Assembly: GCA_024275165.1 (NCBI GenBank)
Contig: JAJRZQ010000003.1
Coordinates: 62,001-126,000, forward strand
Source: a bacterium
GTDB taxonomy: Bacteria > SAR324 > XYD2-FULL-50-16
DNA length: 64,000 nucleotides
Direction of reading: 5' to 3'
Position numbers and translations under genes: made by a program. Below are positions 43,688-52,790 of the stretch, piece by piece (within the stretch, counting starts at the first letter, position 1; every line of letters begins with the position of its first letter). The notes under the pieces were generated by a model. The model searched no databases. It had not been told where the DNA came from and saw nothing but the letters and a program-made list of their open reading frames with translations.

Positions 43688-45862
43688 ATGAGTACAACTT
43701 CCCTCCTCCACCAGCTTTCCCAATTACGCAGGCTGACCCAGCAAAAGCCCGATGACCTCAACTCCTTTTTGGAAATGGCCTGGTGCCTGTACCAACTTAG
43801 GAAATACGAACAGGGTTTGGAAGCGGCCCGCAAGGCTCTGGGGCTCTCCCCCTTGAACACGGATGGGCATTACATCTCTGCCCGCTGCCGTATGGCTTTA
43901 GGCGACCGGGAACTCGCCCGCACCGATTTGGCGCGCGCAATCACCACCAATGAGCAACACCTTCCTAGTTGGGCTGCTTTGGCCGAACTAGAAAGCCTAC
44001 GAGGGCAAGATACAGAAGCCTTAACCTGCTGGGAAAAGGTGATCGCCCTCCAACCGGCCCATACCCAGGCTTGGCAATGCATTGCCTCCTTACGGCTTGG
44101 TTTGGGCGATATTGCGGGGGCCCTAAAGGCCTACCAACAAGCCTTAAGCGTAGAGGCAAATAATCCCGCCGCTTTAGAGGGGTTAGGCATGGCCTTCATG
44201 CGCCAAGGCCACTTTCAAGAAGCCCTCAAGGCCTACCAAGAGGCCCAAGCCATCAACCCCCATAACCCAGGCCTGTGGAACAATCTCGGCAATTGCCATT
44301 TAAAGCTGCAACAGATTGAAGCCGCGGAAGAAGCCTATAAAAAGGCGCTCCGGCTTGCTCCTGAAAAGGGGGATTACTGGTATAATCTAGGCGAACTGCT
44401 CTTTTTGTACGCTTCCCCCCATGCCGCCTTAGAGGCCTTGAGTCATGCCTGCAAGCTCAACCCCAACGACTTGGAAGCCCTTTATTATTTGGCGCAGGCC
44501 CAAGAGGAAAAGCAGCCTCAAGCCGCGATTCAAAGTTATGAAAAGCTTTTGCAGGCCGGGAAATCCACCCCGGAAGTCATCCCCGCCTTAGCCCGTCTGT
44601 ACCGACGCACCAATCAGGCCGCAAAGGAGAAAACCACCCGAGCCAGCTTGGCCAAGGCCAACCCCTACGATTTAGAAAACAATCAAGCCCTCTTGCAACT
44701 CACCTTAAAAGAAGGAAAACGCGACGAAGCCTTATCCCTTTTAGAAGACCTCCCCCTACAAGGCAAGGCTGCTGCCGACCTCTGGTTCCAACTCAGCGTG
44801 GGGTTTAAGCTTGAAAACAACTTGGAAAAAGAACTCGATTGCCTCGAAGAGACTCTAAAACTCGATGAAGGCTTTAACCTGGCCTGGCTTGCCTTAGCGA
44901 GAATCACCCTCCGGCAAAAACTGACAAAAAAAGCGTGGCTTTACTTCCAGCGGTCTCAAGTGCGGGATATAGAGTTTGCCGATCAACTCCTTCCCGCGCT
45001 CTTCCCCCTTCAAGAATGGCAGGCCATCTTTAGCCTCTTGGAACTGCAACGGCCTTTTTTGCTTCTTTCCCCTCGGCTTTGGGAAAAATACCTTTCCCTG
45101 TTTCGTCGTTACAACCAAAAAGACCGCTTAGCCGCTTGGTCTGACCGAGTTTTTAACCGCTGGGGCGGCCTTTGGAGCGAACGGCGGGCCTGGGCCGCCT
45201 ACTGGCTGCGCCAAGGCCGCCTGCAACTGGCTCAATCCTTTATCGACCTCCTGCTGCAAGAAGGAGACGACTCGGCCCTAACCAAATCCCTGGAATTCCG
45301 CTCCAACATGCAAAGACTAAAACCCGAACAGTTGGAGCAATGGATAAAAAAACAACTGGAGGCAAACCTCAAGCAAGCGGTCCATCAGCAAATCGCCGGG
45401 GAATGGCATGCCCTCAACCAAAGGGAGGAAGAGGCGAAAAAAGCTTGGGCAACCTGGACCGAGCTTCAACCCGCTTGCCCCGACCCGGACCTCGCCTTAG
45501 CCGAATTGGCCGTGAAACAAACCAATTGGCCCCAAGCAGAGGCCCATTTATCCCGAGCAGAAGCAAAGGGCGCCCAAAACCATCGCTTTTTCAACTTAAA
45601 GGCAAAGCTCTTGCTGGAACAAGGTGAAGCAACCCAAGCCCTGGACTGCTTATTCCGCTCCACGACCCAAAGGACAAAGTCCGCAGAAGAATTCGGCACC
45701 CTGGCCCGCTGCTATTTTGCCATGGAAAATTTTTCCAAGGGCCGTTGCTACGCGGTCAAAGCCCAAGCCAAGGAGCGAAAGAACCCTCTCTGGAAGGCCT
45801 TGCGGGCCAAGATTGAAAGGGCCATGCAAACCCCCTCGAAAAACCAATCGAACCCGCAATGA
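43688..45862 (+). CDS. TPR-repeat protein
   Basis: The 724 residues are largely tetratricopeptide-like helical pairs (e.g. GLWNNLGNCHLKLQQIEAAE, EALKAYQEAQAINPHNP, ALKAYQQALSVEANNP). Clear TPR units run from about residue 20 to 300; the rest is more divergent helical repeat. There is no signal peptide or membrane helix, so a cytoplasmic scaffold is likely. It resembles TPR proteins near secretion or motility genes but has no such neighbour here. It converges with the lipoprotein gene. Confidence 0.82.
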   Translation: MSTTSLLHQLSQLRRLTQQKPDDLNSFLEMAWCLYQLRKYEQGLEAARKALGLSPLNTDGHYISARCRMALGDRELARTDLARAITTNEQHLPSWAALAELESLRGQDTEALTCWEKVIALQPAHTQAWQCIASLRLGLGDIAGALKAYQQALSVEANNPAALEGLGMAFMRQGHFQEALKAYQEAQAINPHNPGLWNNLGNCHLKLQQIEAAEEAYKKALRLAPEKGDYWYNLGELLFLYASPHAALEALSHACKLNPNDLEALYYLAQAQEEKQPQAAIQSYEKLLQAGKSTPEVIPALARLYRRTNQAAKEKTTRASLAKANPYDLENNQALLQLTLKEGKRDEALSLLEDLPLQGKAAADLWFQLSVGFKLENNLEKELDCLEETLKLDEGFNLAWLALARITLRQKLTKKAWLYFQRSQVRDIEFADQLLPALFPLQEWQAIFSLLELQRPFLLLSPRLWEKYLSLFRRYNQKDRLAAWSDRVFNRWGGLWSERRAWAAYWLRQGRLQLAQSFIDLLLQEGDDSALTKSLEFRSNMQRLKPEQLEQWIKKQLEANLKQAVHQQIAGEWHALNQREEEAKKAWATWTELQPACPDPDLALAELAVKQTNWPQAEAHLSRAEAKGAQNHRFFNLKAKLLLEQGEATQALDCLFRSTTQRTKSAEEFGTLARCYFAMENFSKGRCYAVKAQAKERKNPLWKALRAKIERAMQTPSKNQSNPQ

Positions 45863-45894
45863 ATTGAGTTGTAGAGGCTTGAACCCTGAAACTT

Positions 45895-45914
45895 CCGCGC
45901 GGGTCGCGGCGCGG
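45895..45914. terminator. GC-rich hairpin between convergent genes
   Basis: CCGCGC (45895-45900) pairs with GCGCGG (45909-45914) across an 8-base loop; the flanking TT/AA extends it with a bulge. It lies between the convergent TPR gene and the lipoprotein gene that ends the Big2 operon. There is no T-tract. Confidence 0.35.
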
Positions 45915-45934
45915 GAACTTTGCTCGACCGGCGC

Positions 45935-46828
45935 TCAATAACGCACCGTAAACTCGGTTAGGGTACAAAGGCTGCGGTGCAGGGTGTTGTAAGGGTCGGT
46001 TTGCCCTGCCAAGGCCTTACATGCTTCGGTCTCCAAGACCGAGGTGCGGTGGGTGGTCAAGACAGAAAGGGTTGCGGGCTTGAGCCCTCGAGCTACGATT
46101 TCATCTCGAACCGCGGTCAACCAAGTCACCGCTTGAGCCGCCTCTGTCGTATTGCTGACCAGCACAGGCAGCGGAGCCGCATAGGTGGTATAGTCCGCCC
46201 CATCCAGGCGAAAACCCACAATCTCGACCGAGGCGGCCACCCGAGGGGTATCGGTCAAGCTATTGCCAAAACTGGCACAACCCGCGGGAGTGGGCCGCAC
46301 TAAGCAAACTCGCTTCATCTGAATGGCAATCGACCCGTTTGCCAATTCTTTGACAGCGTAGCTTTTTTCAGAAAGGCCAAAATAGATTCCCGCCCCCGCG
46401 TTGCCCCCCTTACCGACTTGGGAAACGCTCGCCGGTCGTTTTCTCAACCCCACGGCAAGAACCTGAAAGCGTTTTGAATTCACCGGAGGGAGTTCTATGG
46501 TAATCACGCTTTGGTTTAGGGGTAAATCATAGATGGTAAAATAGTTTTGGGAATTGACCATGGCCTGACCAAATATCTGATAGATATCATCACTTTGGAT
46601 TTGATCCAGGCTCCAAGGAATGGCCCCTTCGTTCAACACCAAAGGGCCGATCATCAAGGCTTTGACTTCCGGGTCGATATTCACCCCCGGGACCAAAGCC
46701 CCCCCCACTTGCATCTGTCTTTGCAACTGAGTGACATCCACCGTCAAGGTTTGCTTTGCCGGTTGGTCATTCAACCCCTTGCAAGCAACAAGGAGGAGCA
46801 GAGGAAAAATCCACCATAACTTGTTCAT
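45935..46828 (-). CDS. Lipoprotein, last gene of the Big2/FecR operon
   Basis: The 297-residue precursor has a signal peptide with lipobox LLVAC and lipidated Cys16. The mature part is mainly beta in character (VITIELPPVNSKRFQVLAVG; VEIVGFRLDGADYTTYA) and has four further cysteines near the C-terminus. I recognise no domain. Its start is one base beyond the stop of the outer-membrane barrel gene, so it may be an accessory lipoprotein of that protein. Confidence 0.7.
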   Translation of the reverse strand: MNKLWWIFPLLLLVACKGLNDQPAKQTLTVDVTQLQRQMQVGGALVPGVNIDPEVKALMIGPLVLNEGAIPWSLDQIQSDDIYQIFGQAMVNSQNYFTIYDLPLNQSVITIELPPVNSKRFQVLAVGLRKRPASVSQVGKGGNAGAGIYFGLSEKSYAVKELANGSIAIQMKRVCLVRPTPAGCASFGNSLTDTPRVAASVEIVGFRLDGADYTTYAAPLPVLVSNTTEAAQAVTWLTAVRDEIVARGLKPATLSVLTTHRTSVLETEACKALAGQTDPYNTLHRSLCTLTEFTVRY

Positions 46829-46829
46829 C

Positions 46830-48032
46830 TTAAAAATCCTTATCCAGGCTGATTCCCACCACCTGCCTTTGGTACACAGCCCAGTTTGATCTGTTTTCTA
46901 CATAGGTAACTTGACCCGTCAGTTTATACCCCTGCGGTAGATCATGGTATGACTTTAAGGTCAATTCCATCGGAGTTTCGATATGGCGCGGCGCCGAACC
47001 GGTACTTGGGTTGTCTTGATACTGCCGATATTCCAGCCCCACATTCAGCCCTAGGCTCCAGGAGGGAAGCATTTTTTCCCGCCAGGACCAATCCGCGCTG
47101 AGGTATTGATGATCCCCTCGAAATATGCCTTCTGTACGGGTTCCCAGGGCATATTGCTCCCGGTAGCTGTAAACGCGCCCGCGCTCCACCTCTTTTAAGT
47201 CCCACCTTAAACTGAGGTCACGCCCATCCGTCCGCAGAGGGGAGGCAAAATCAATCAAATCGACCTGGGCGATCAGCATCAAGATTCGCTTACTCCCATA
47301 ACGATTTAAGGAAAGATAACGCATCCCCGTGGCAAAACTATTGCGCATCAAAAAATCGTACCCCCCCCGGTTTTGCTTGCGAAACTCATAGGCAAACAAC
47401 CAAGCGGCCCCATCAGCGAGTTCAAAACCCTGCTCGGCCTGTAAAAAAACCTGCTCGCTCGCTAAATCAGGATGGTACTTGGAGTAATAATCCAATTGCA
47501 GGCCCAACGCTCCACCAAACCCCCACAATCCATCCCAATTCGCTTGGGCCGAGGCTTCTAGAAGTTGATCGGCCTGCCTGGAGTTGAGAGTGACCCCGTC
47601 GCCGAGTTGATCCAACCCAGGGTTGCTGTCATACAACAACGCCAAGTTGGTCGTGTAATCCTTGACCCGCAGACTGGGCCAGAAACTCTTTGTTTCCCCC
47701 AACAAAGGATAATAAGCCACATCGTAGCTTTGGACGCTCTGCGCCCCGGAGCGGTCCTTGGCGGTGATTAAAATCCGATTGTTGCCTTGAACCAAGATGA
47801 AAGCCCCCCCAATCACCACCCGTTTGCCTTTGTCAAAGGGCACGGGTTTCCCGTTCAAGGTTAGAGCGACAATCTCTTGATCCCCTTCAATGATAAACAG
47901 GGCGCGCAGCACCTTATCTTTTGCCGAGGAGAGCGGTCGCAGCCCCAAAGACTGAATTTTCGGCGCGGCGGCCCAGAGCGTTCCCGTACCCAAGTAGGCC
48001 CAAAGGGCGATGATGATCCAACCTCGTTTCAT
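46830..48032 (-). CDS. Predicted outer-membrane beta-barrel protein
   Basis: The start is ATG 48032; a TTG at 48044 would add four residues, and FecR ends two bases upstream. The 400-residue product has a signal peptide ending near TLWAAAP. A Ig-like segment (about 24-100; GNNRILITAKDRSGAQSV) precedes a region of alternating polar/hydrophobic strands rich in aromatic residues (LALLYDSNPGL, LGLQLDYYSKYH, YLSADWSW). It ends LDKDF, the terminal Phe typical of barrels recognised by BamA. Possible roles include export or anchoring of the Big2 proteins; none is shown. Confidence 0.65.
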   Translation of the reverse strand: MKRGWIIIALWAYLGTGTLWAAAPKIQSLGLRPLSSAKDKVLRALFIIEGDQEIVALTLNGKPVPFDKGKRVVIGGAFILVQGNNRILITAKDRSGAQSVQSYDVAYYPLLGETKSFWPSLRVKDYTTNLALLYDSNPGLDQLGDGVTLNSRQADQLLEASAQANWDGLWGFGGALGLQLDYYSKYHPDLASEQVFLQAEQGFELADGAAWLFAYEFRKQNRGGYDFLMRNSFATGMRYLSLNRYGSKRILMLIAQVDLIDFASPLRTDGRDLSLRWDLKEVERGRVYSYREQYALGTRTEGIFRGDHQYLSADWSWREKMLPSWSLGLNVGLEYRQYQDNPSTGSAPRHIETPMELTLKSYHDLPQGYKLTGQVTYVENRSNWAVYQRQVVGISLDKDF

Positions 48033-48033
48033 A

Positions 48034-48942
48034 TTATTTTTCAAAGGTAATCAAGACCTGGGTCGTGTCATTCAGCGGTCGTTGTTTCCAATCCTTTCGA
48101 TGAGGGTCAATGAAAAGAAGCTGGTCATTGAGCCACACCACATTTTTCAATTTTTCTTTTTCCTTCTTCTCAACCAAGGTGAAAAAAGCATGCTCCGCAA
48201 AGGGAGCTTTTTCCTTTTTCCGTTTGAGTTGATCTTCTTTCCAATCTTCCAAATCGATCAAGCGCAAAGCGGTCAGCCGTTCTAGGGGCCATAAGCCAAC
48301 TCCACGCGCCTCCCAAATACTGGGGGAGTCAAGGCTTTTTGGGATCTGTAGGGATTTTTCATCCGCCAAGCGCACCCGAGTCACCCCGGCCATCGCGGCA
48401 GCCTGCCCCGGTTGGAGAGACTGGCTCCCCCCTCGGGTAGCCCGTAACTGGCACTTTCCCTTTTTCCCTACAACCAGGGTACTGCCGGGGCCAACAGCCA
48501 AACGAATCGCGCTGCCGCCAAAGGCCCGCAAGACCCCAAAAGGGGTTTTCAGCTGGACCTCCTCGCCGCCGAGCTCCATCAAGGCTTGCCCATGCGCCAA
48601 AACCAAATGACCCTCTTGGCGCCCTTGCCAAGGCTGCGCCAATAAAATCGAGTTGCCCCCTAAAGTGAGCTTTCCCCCTTGGGGCAGCGTCAACTCGACT
48701 GCCGCTTTCGGCTGGAGCCAAAGCAAGTCACCGATAAAAAGTTTGGTCTTCGGCTTGGCGCGGATTAATTTTCCGGCACGAAAAAGAGAAAACCTCCCCC
48801 GCAGGGTCGTAAGGGGAAAAGAAAGCGCCACCTCGGCAGGGGGCTTTACCTGAGCGGTCTCCTCGGGCTGGGGCGACGAACCGGAACAAGCGACTAAAAC
48901 CCAGGTAAAAAGCGCTAAAAAGAAGAAGGATGGAAACTTCAT
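48034..48942 (-). CDS. FecR-domain lipoprotein
   Basis: The 302-residue protein has a signal peptide and lipobox VLVAC, with lipidated Cys19. FecR-like beta repeats are visible from about residue 45 to 190: RGRFSLFRAGKLIRAKPKTK, GDLLWLQPKAAVELTLPQGG, HGQALMELGGEEVQLKTPFG, with FGVLRAFGGSAIRLAVG. FecR domains occur in periplasmic sensors and in surface proteins with Big2 or LysM repeats. A Lys/Glu-rich linker (LKRKKEKAPFAE) leads to a short C-terminal strand region. Its ATG overlaps the upstream stop by 4 bp. Confidence 0.75.
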   Translation of the reverse strand: MKFPSFFFLALFTWVLVACSGSSPQPEETAQVKPPAEVALSFPLTTLRGRFSLFRAGKLIRAKPKTKLFIGDLLWLQPKAAVELTLPQGGKLTLGGNSILLAQPWQGRQEGHLVLAHGQALMELGGEEVQLKTPFGVLRAFGGSAIRLAVGPGSTLVVGKKGKCQLRATRGGSQSLQPGQAAAMAGVTRVRLADEKSLQIPKSLDSPSIWEARGVGLWPLERLTALRLIDLEDWKEDQLKRKKEKAPFAEHAFFTLVEKKEKEKLKNVVWLNDQLLFIDPHRKDWKQRPLNDTTQVLITFEK

Positions 48943-51900
48943 TTTACATAAACCGAAAAATAGTAACTCTTTGCGCCCAGCTTTGCCTCAATCGTGGCAG
49001 CGCCTTGCCCCATGGCGGTGATCAGCCCCTTGCTGCCCAACCGGTTATTTACGGCAACGATTGAGGGATTACTGGAACGCCATTGGGCGGTTTGGGTTGC
49101 CTCAAAACTGACTTCTGTACCGCTGGCAGAATAAAAGCCCTTCACCGCGAGCGAGGCTGTCTCGCCGGGAGAAAAAATCACCCCGGTTGTGCCTGAGGGT
49201 TCCACCTTGGTGATATCGCTGCTCAAGACGGTTACCGCCGCGGTTAAGGAAAGCGCCGCATTATCGGGGCCCGTCACGGTAATATTGGCGCTGCCTATGC
49301 CCAAAGCGCGCAATTGGCCTCGCTGACCCGGGCTGTTGTCCACCGCCACCACCGTGGGATTGCTGCTGGTCCAGTAGACCGCCTCACCGAGTTCATACTG
49401 TACCCCATTCGCCGTGGCATAGAGTTTTAAGAGGCCTTCGCCTTGTTGCGTCAAGGTCAGGCTCGTCTTGCTGAAGGCAACGCTGGAGGGATTCATCTCC
49501 GTCGCCACGGCAGTGGCTGTCTTCCCCTGAAAATAGGCGGTAATCGTCGCGCTGGCCTTGTTGACTAAGGGGTAGAGTTTTCCCTTTTCTCCCCTTACGC
49601 TGCTCACCTGAATCAGAGTGGGGGCACTGGAGTCCCAATGCGCCGCTTCGGTTACATCCACCGTGGCGTCATTGCTGTAGGTAGCCAGCAACTTTAACCG
49701 ATAATGAGTATTTGACAAAACCGCCAGCGTACTGCTTTCCATGGCCAGACTGACTAAAGTCGCCTGATTGGGCTTCAAGTAGCTCGCCGCCCGCTCGCTG
49801 CCCACCTGCGCATAGACCTTACCCCCCTGGTTTTGGGTTAAGGCCATCCAGCCTCGATAATCCCCCTCATTATAGATGGGGTTGAGGCTCGCGCCCTGCG
49901 CGTCCTCTTGCCAAAATACCGCTTGGGGGGTGACATCGAGGTTTTGTAAAAAAGAACCACTTTGATACACCGCTTCCACCCCCCACTTTTGATATTCCCC
50001 CAAGACATGCCCCGGCAAATTCGGATGAGGGTTGAGGTAGGACAAAGCCAAATCGCTCACCGTAAGACTTTGGGTGCTCTTTACGGTAGAAGGCGTACCC
50101 AAGGGATCATGGGTAAAAGAAGCGGATAGAGTCAGGCTGCCTGCCTGCATCCCCTTTAAAGCTCCCGCTTTTTTGCCTCCCGTTTGGATCGTCACCGCCG
50201 TGCCGCCTGGCTGCCAATCCACCTGATCGGTGACATCCAATAAAAGTTGGGACCCCGTGGTCGTATAGCGGGCAATCGCTTTTAAATTTTGCTCTGCCCC
50301 AATGGGGAAGGGGTTCGGCACCGGAGATTGCTCTAAACTGCTCAAGCTATAGGTGGCCAGCGTCAACTGCGTTGTCCCCACGACCCCGGCAAAGCTTGCC
50401 GTAACCGTCGCGCTTCCAGTGGCCGCGCCATGGATGCGCCCTTTGTGCCCGGAGCGGTTATCCACCTGGAACAATGCCGTATTCCCACTTGTCCATACCG
50501 CTTCTTCGGTGACCTCTTGCTTAAAGAGTTTTGTGCCGTCGCTCCAGGTGGCCAAGGCGCGCAGCCTTCCCTCATAGCCCTTGGGCCAAGTGGGGCTAGG
50601 GGGAAAGAGTTCCACCTTGGTCAAGCTGTAGCTGCTGGGCACAACGCTCCAGTCTCGGGTTGCCGTAACCCCGCCATAGGTCGCGCTGATCTGCGTTGTG
50701 CCGGCTTTGAGTTGAACCAAGCGCCCCCCCTGGCCCGGTAGATTGCTCACCTTGGCAATGGAAGAATCCGAGCTGCGCCAAGTGACCTGATCACTCAAAT
50801 CTTGGGTAAAGGCCCCCACCGGGCTGGCAAATCGCCCTATGGCCTTGAGTTTAAGATGGCTGCCGATTTGAGAAGAGGTCTCTAAAGGGGTGATCTGGAT
50901 TTCCTCCAAGCCCTCTAAGTGAGAGCGAAGCGCAAGCTGGGTTGACCCCTGACTGGTCAAATAATTCAGCCTCGCGGTAACGGTGACCGCGCGCGAGATA
51001 TTGCTGGGAATCAAGCTGGGGAACACCTCCCCCTTGCATTTTACATCATTGCAAACCGTAACGATGGAGCTGTCACTACTCTCCCAAGAGACCTGATCGG
51101 TCACCTCCATCAAGTTGACCTGCCCCCCCTGATTAAAAGCGGCAAAGGCTTTTAGTTTTAAGCCTATTCCAGCGGCAAGCAGGGGGTTTTCCGGGGCAAT
51201 GCTGATGCGGGTCAAGGTCTGGCTTTGGGGGGTGACCTTTGCGTAGGTCGCGGCTCCGTTATTGATGGAACTGCCCAATTTTGGAGTAATCAAGGAGGGG
51301 GTTCCCGATGAGTTTGCCAAGGCAACCCCTCGCCCTTTGCTCCCCTCTTGGTTGCTCACCGCCCAAAAACTGTTGTCCACCGCCCAGGTAACCTGGTCGG
51401 TTACCTCTTGAATCGTGCCATCACTTAAAAAAGCCAGGGCCGTAAATTGCAGTTCATCCCCAGTTTGCCGGTAGGACTCCAAAGGGTAGGCCTTCACCCC
51501 CCCCGAATAATGAGCGGTATTGAGGTTGACGGCGGTCAAGCTCAGCGTGCTGCTGCCCGTAACCCCGCCATAGGTGGCACTGATCACGCTGCTGCCGGCG
51601 GCCAGATTGGTTGTTTTGCCGGGGGTCACGCTCATCGCTTCAATCGTAGCGACTGCTGGGCTGGCGCTGCTCCAAGTCACAAAATTGGTGACATCCGACT
51701 TAATCCCATCGGCAAAAAAAGCATAGGCCTTGAACTCGGTATTTGGGGTAATGGGCTGGGCATAACTTGGATTGATGGGCTCAACCTGAATCGCCTGCAA
51801 CTCCGCTGGGGTAACCGTGACAGGCAAACTCCCCACCACGCCTTCTAAATTGGCGGAAATCAGGGTTTGCCCGTGACTTTTCGCGCTCACCAAGCCCTTA

Positions 51901-52184
51901 GCCGAGGTGTTGTTCACCATCGCGATATAGGGCGCGGTGCTGATCCAGGTCACGCTTTGGGTCACATCTTTTTTGCTGCCGTCCGAATAGGCCCCCTCAG
52001 CGGTAACCTGGACCTGCCCCGGGTTCCCTAAGGTGGTCTGCGCCGCGGCCAAGACGAGGCTGACCAGCACCACCCCCGTAGCATTGCCTTGAGGCGTCTT
52101 CGCCTTTTGCTTGCAGGCCGTTGCCCCCAGCAAAAGACCGAAGAAAACCCACAACAGAGAAATGTTTCGCAAAGCTTTCAACAT
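48939..52184 (-). CDS. Big2-repeat lipoprotein, 11 repeats
   Basis: The 1081 residues begin with a signal peptide and a probable lipobox GATAC (Cys24). The rest is about 11 tandem bacterial Ig-like (Big2) repeats of 80-100 residues. Each has the pattern (F/Y)SDG...(D/E)VT..VTW.SS...VA.V.N...G..........GSATI.A. The protein is a likely stalk or adhesin on the cell surface. Repeat 4 alone carries a cysteine pair (CNDVKCKG), which recurs at repeat 4 of the paralogue encoded at 52791-56006. There is no obvious C-terminal anchor or ligand domain. Confidence 0.85.
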   Translation of the reverse strand: MLKALRNISLLWVFFGLLLGATACKQKAKTPQGNATGVVLVSLVLAAAQTTLGNPGQVQVTAEGAYSDGSKKDVTQSVTWISTAPYIAMVNNTSAKGLVSAKSHGQTLISANLEGVVGSLPVTVTPAELQAIQVEPINPSYAQPITPNTEFKAYAFFADGIKSDVTNFVTWSSASPAVATIEAMSVTPGKTTNLAAGSSVISATYGGVTGSSTLSLTAVNLNTAHYSGGVKAYPLESYRQTGDELQFTALAFLSDGTIQEVTDQVTWAVDNSFWAVSNQEGSKGRGVALANSSGTPSLITPKLGSSINNGAATYAKVTPQSQTLTRISIAPENPLLAAGIGLKLKAFAAFNQGGQVNLMEVTDQVSWESSDSSIVTVCNDVKCKGEVFPSLIPSNISRAVTVTARLNYLTSQGSTQLALRSHLEGLEEIQITPLETSSQIGSHLKLKAIGRFASPVGAFTQDLSDQVTWRSSDSSIAKVSNLPGQGGRLVQLKAGTTQISATYGGVTATRDWSVVPSSYSLTKVELFPPSPTWPKGYEGRLRALATWSDGTKLFKQEVTEEAVWTSGNTALFQVDNRSGHKGRIHGAATGSATVTASFAGVVGTTQLTLATYSLSSLEQSPVPNPFPIGAEQNLKAIARYTTTGSQLLLDVTDQVDWQPGGTAVTIQTGGKKAGALKGMQAGSLTLSASFTHDPLGTPSTVKSTQSLTVSDLALSYLNPHPNLPGHVLGEYQKWGVEAVYQSGSFLQNLDVTPQAVFWQEDAQGASLNPIYNEGDYRGWMALTQNQGGKVYAQVGSERAASYLKPNQATLVSLAMESSTLAVLSNTHYRLKLLATYSNDATVDVTEAAHWDSSAPTLIQVSSVRGEKGKLYPLVNKASATITAYFQGKTATAVATEMNPSSVAFSKTSLTLTQQGEGLLKLYATANGVQYELGEAVYWTSSNPTVVAVDNSPGQRGQLRALGIGSANITVTGPDNAALSLTAAVTVLSSDITKVEPSGTTGVIFSPGETASLAVKGFYSASGTEVSFEATQTAQWRSSNPSIVAVNNRLGSKGLITAMGQGAATIEAKLGAKSYYFSVYVK

Positions 52185-52187
52185 ACC

Positions 52188-52790
52188 TTATTCCAAATGC
52201 ACCGCGCCTTGGCGGAGAATTTTCCAACCCTGCCCGCTCCAGCGGGCTAAACTACTCGGCGGCCCCCCTGGGGTTTGGCCTCCATCCAAATAAAAATCAA
52301 CTTCTTCACCCCAGTCACGCAAAATCGGGGCGATCTCCCTCTGGGGGGCTGCCCCGCTCCGGTTCGCGCTCGTCCCCACCAAGGGAACCCCGCACAAACG
52401 AATCAAGGCTTGCGCCTGCGGGTCCGCCGTCATGCGAAAGGCCAATTCCTTGCCCCCTTGATTCAACCCCGCGGCCAAACCAGGCTTTACCGGCAAAATC
52501 AAGGTCAAGGGCCCGGGCCAATAACTTCGCGCCGCGGCGGCTTCAGCCTCCTCTCGAAAAAAAGCCCAAGCACGCAGCTGCTCCCAACCATCCACCAAGA
52601 CCAGCAAGGGCTCTGTCTTTTGACGGGCTTTTAATTGATAAACCCGCTCTACCGCAATCTCGTCGTCTGCCCTGCAACCTAAGGCGTAGTAGGTTTCGGT
52701 GGGAAAAACCAAAAGCTTCCCCCCCTGAGCGCAAGCTTGTACCAAGCTTTGTTGTTGCTCCCCCTTTAAGGGAAGCGACCAACAAACCAC
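52188..52790 (-). CDS. Sua5/YrdC/YciO-family threonylcarbamoyl-AMP synthase-like protein
   Basis: This 200-residue single-domain protein has the YrdC fold: LLVFPTETYYALGCRADD, then AVERVYQLKARQKTEPLLVL, YWPGPLTLILP and GVPLVGTSANRSG. Such enzymes make threonylcarbamoyl-AMP for the universal t6A tRNA modification (TsaC/Sua5). The start is GTG 52790, whose first base follows the TAG of the Big2 gene upstream with no gap. No other t6A gene is near. That a housekeeping enzyme sits between two Big2 genes, three bases from each, is odd. Confidence 0.82.
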   Translation of the reverse strand: MVCWSLPLKGEQQQSLVQACAQGGKLLVFPTETYYALGCRADDEIAVERVYQLKARQKTEPLLVLVDGWEQLRAWAFFREEAEAAAARSYWPGPLTLILPVKPGLAAGLNQGGKELAFRMTADPQAQALIRLCGVPLVGTSANRSGAAPQREIAPILRDWGEEVDFYLDGGQTPGGPPSSLARWSGQGWKILRQGAVHLE

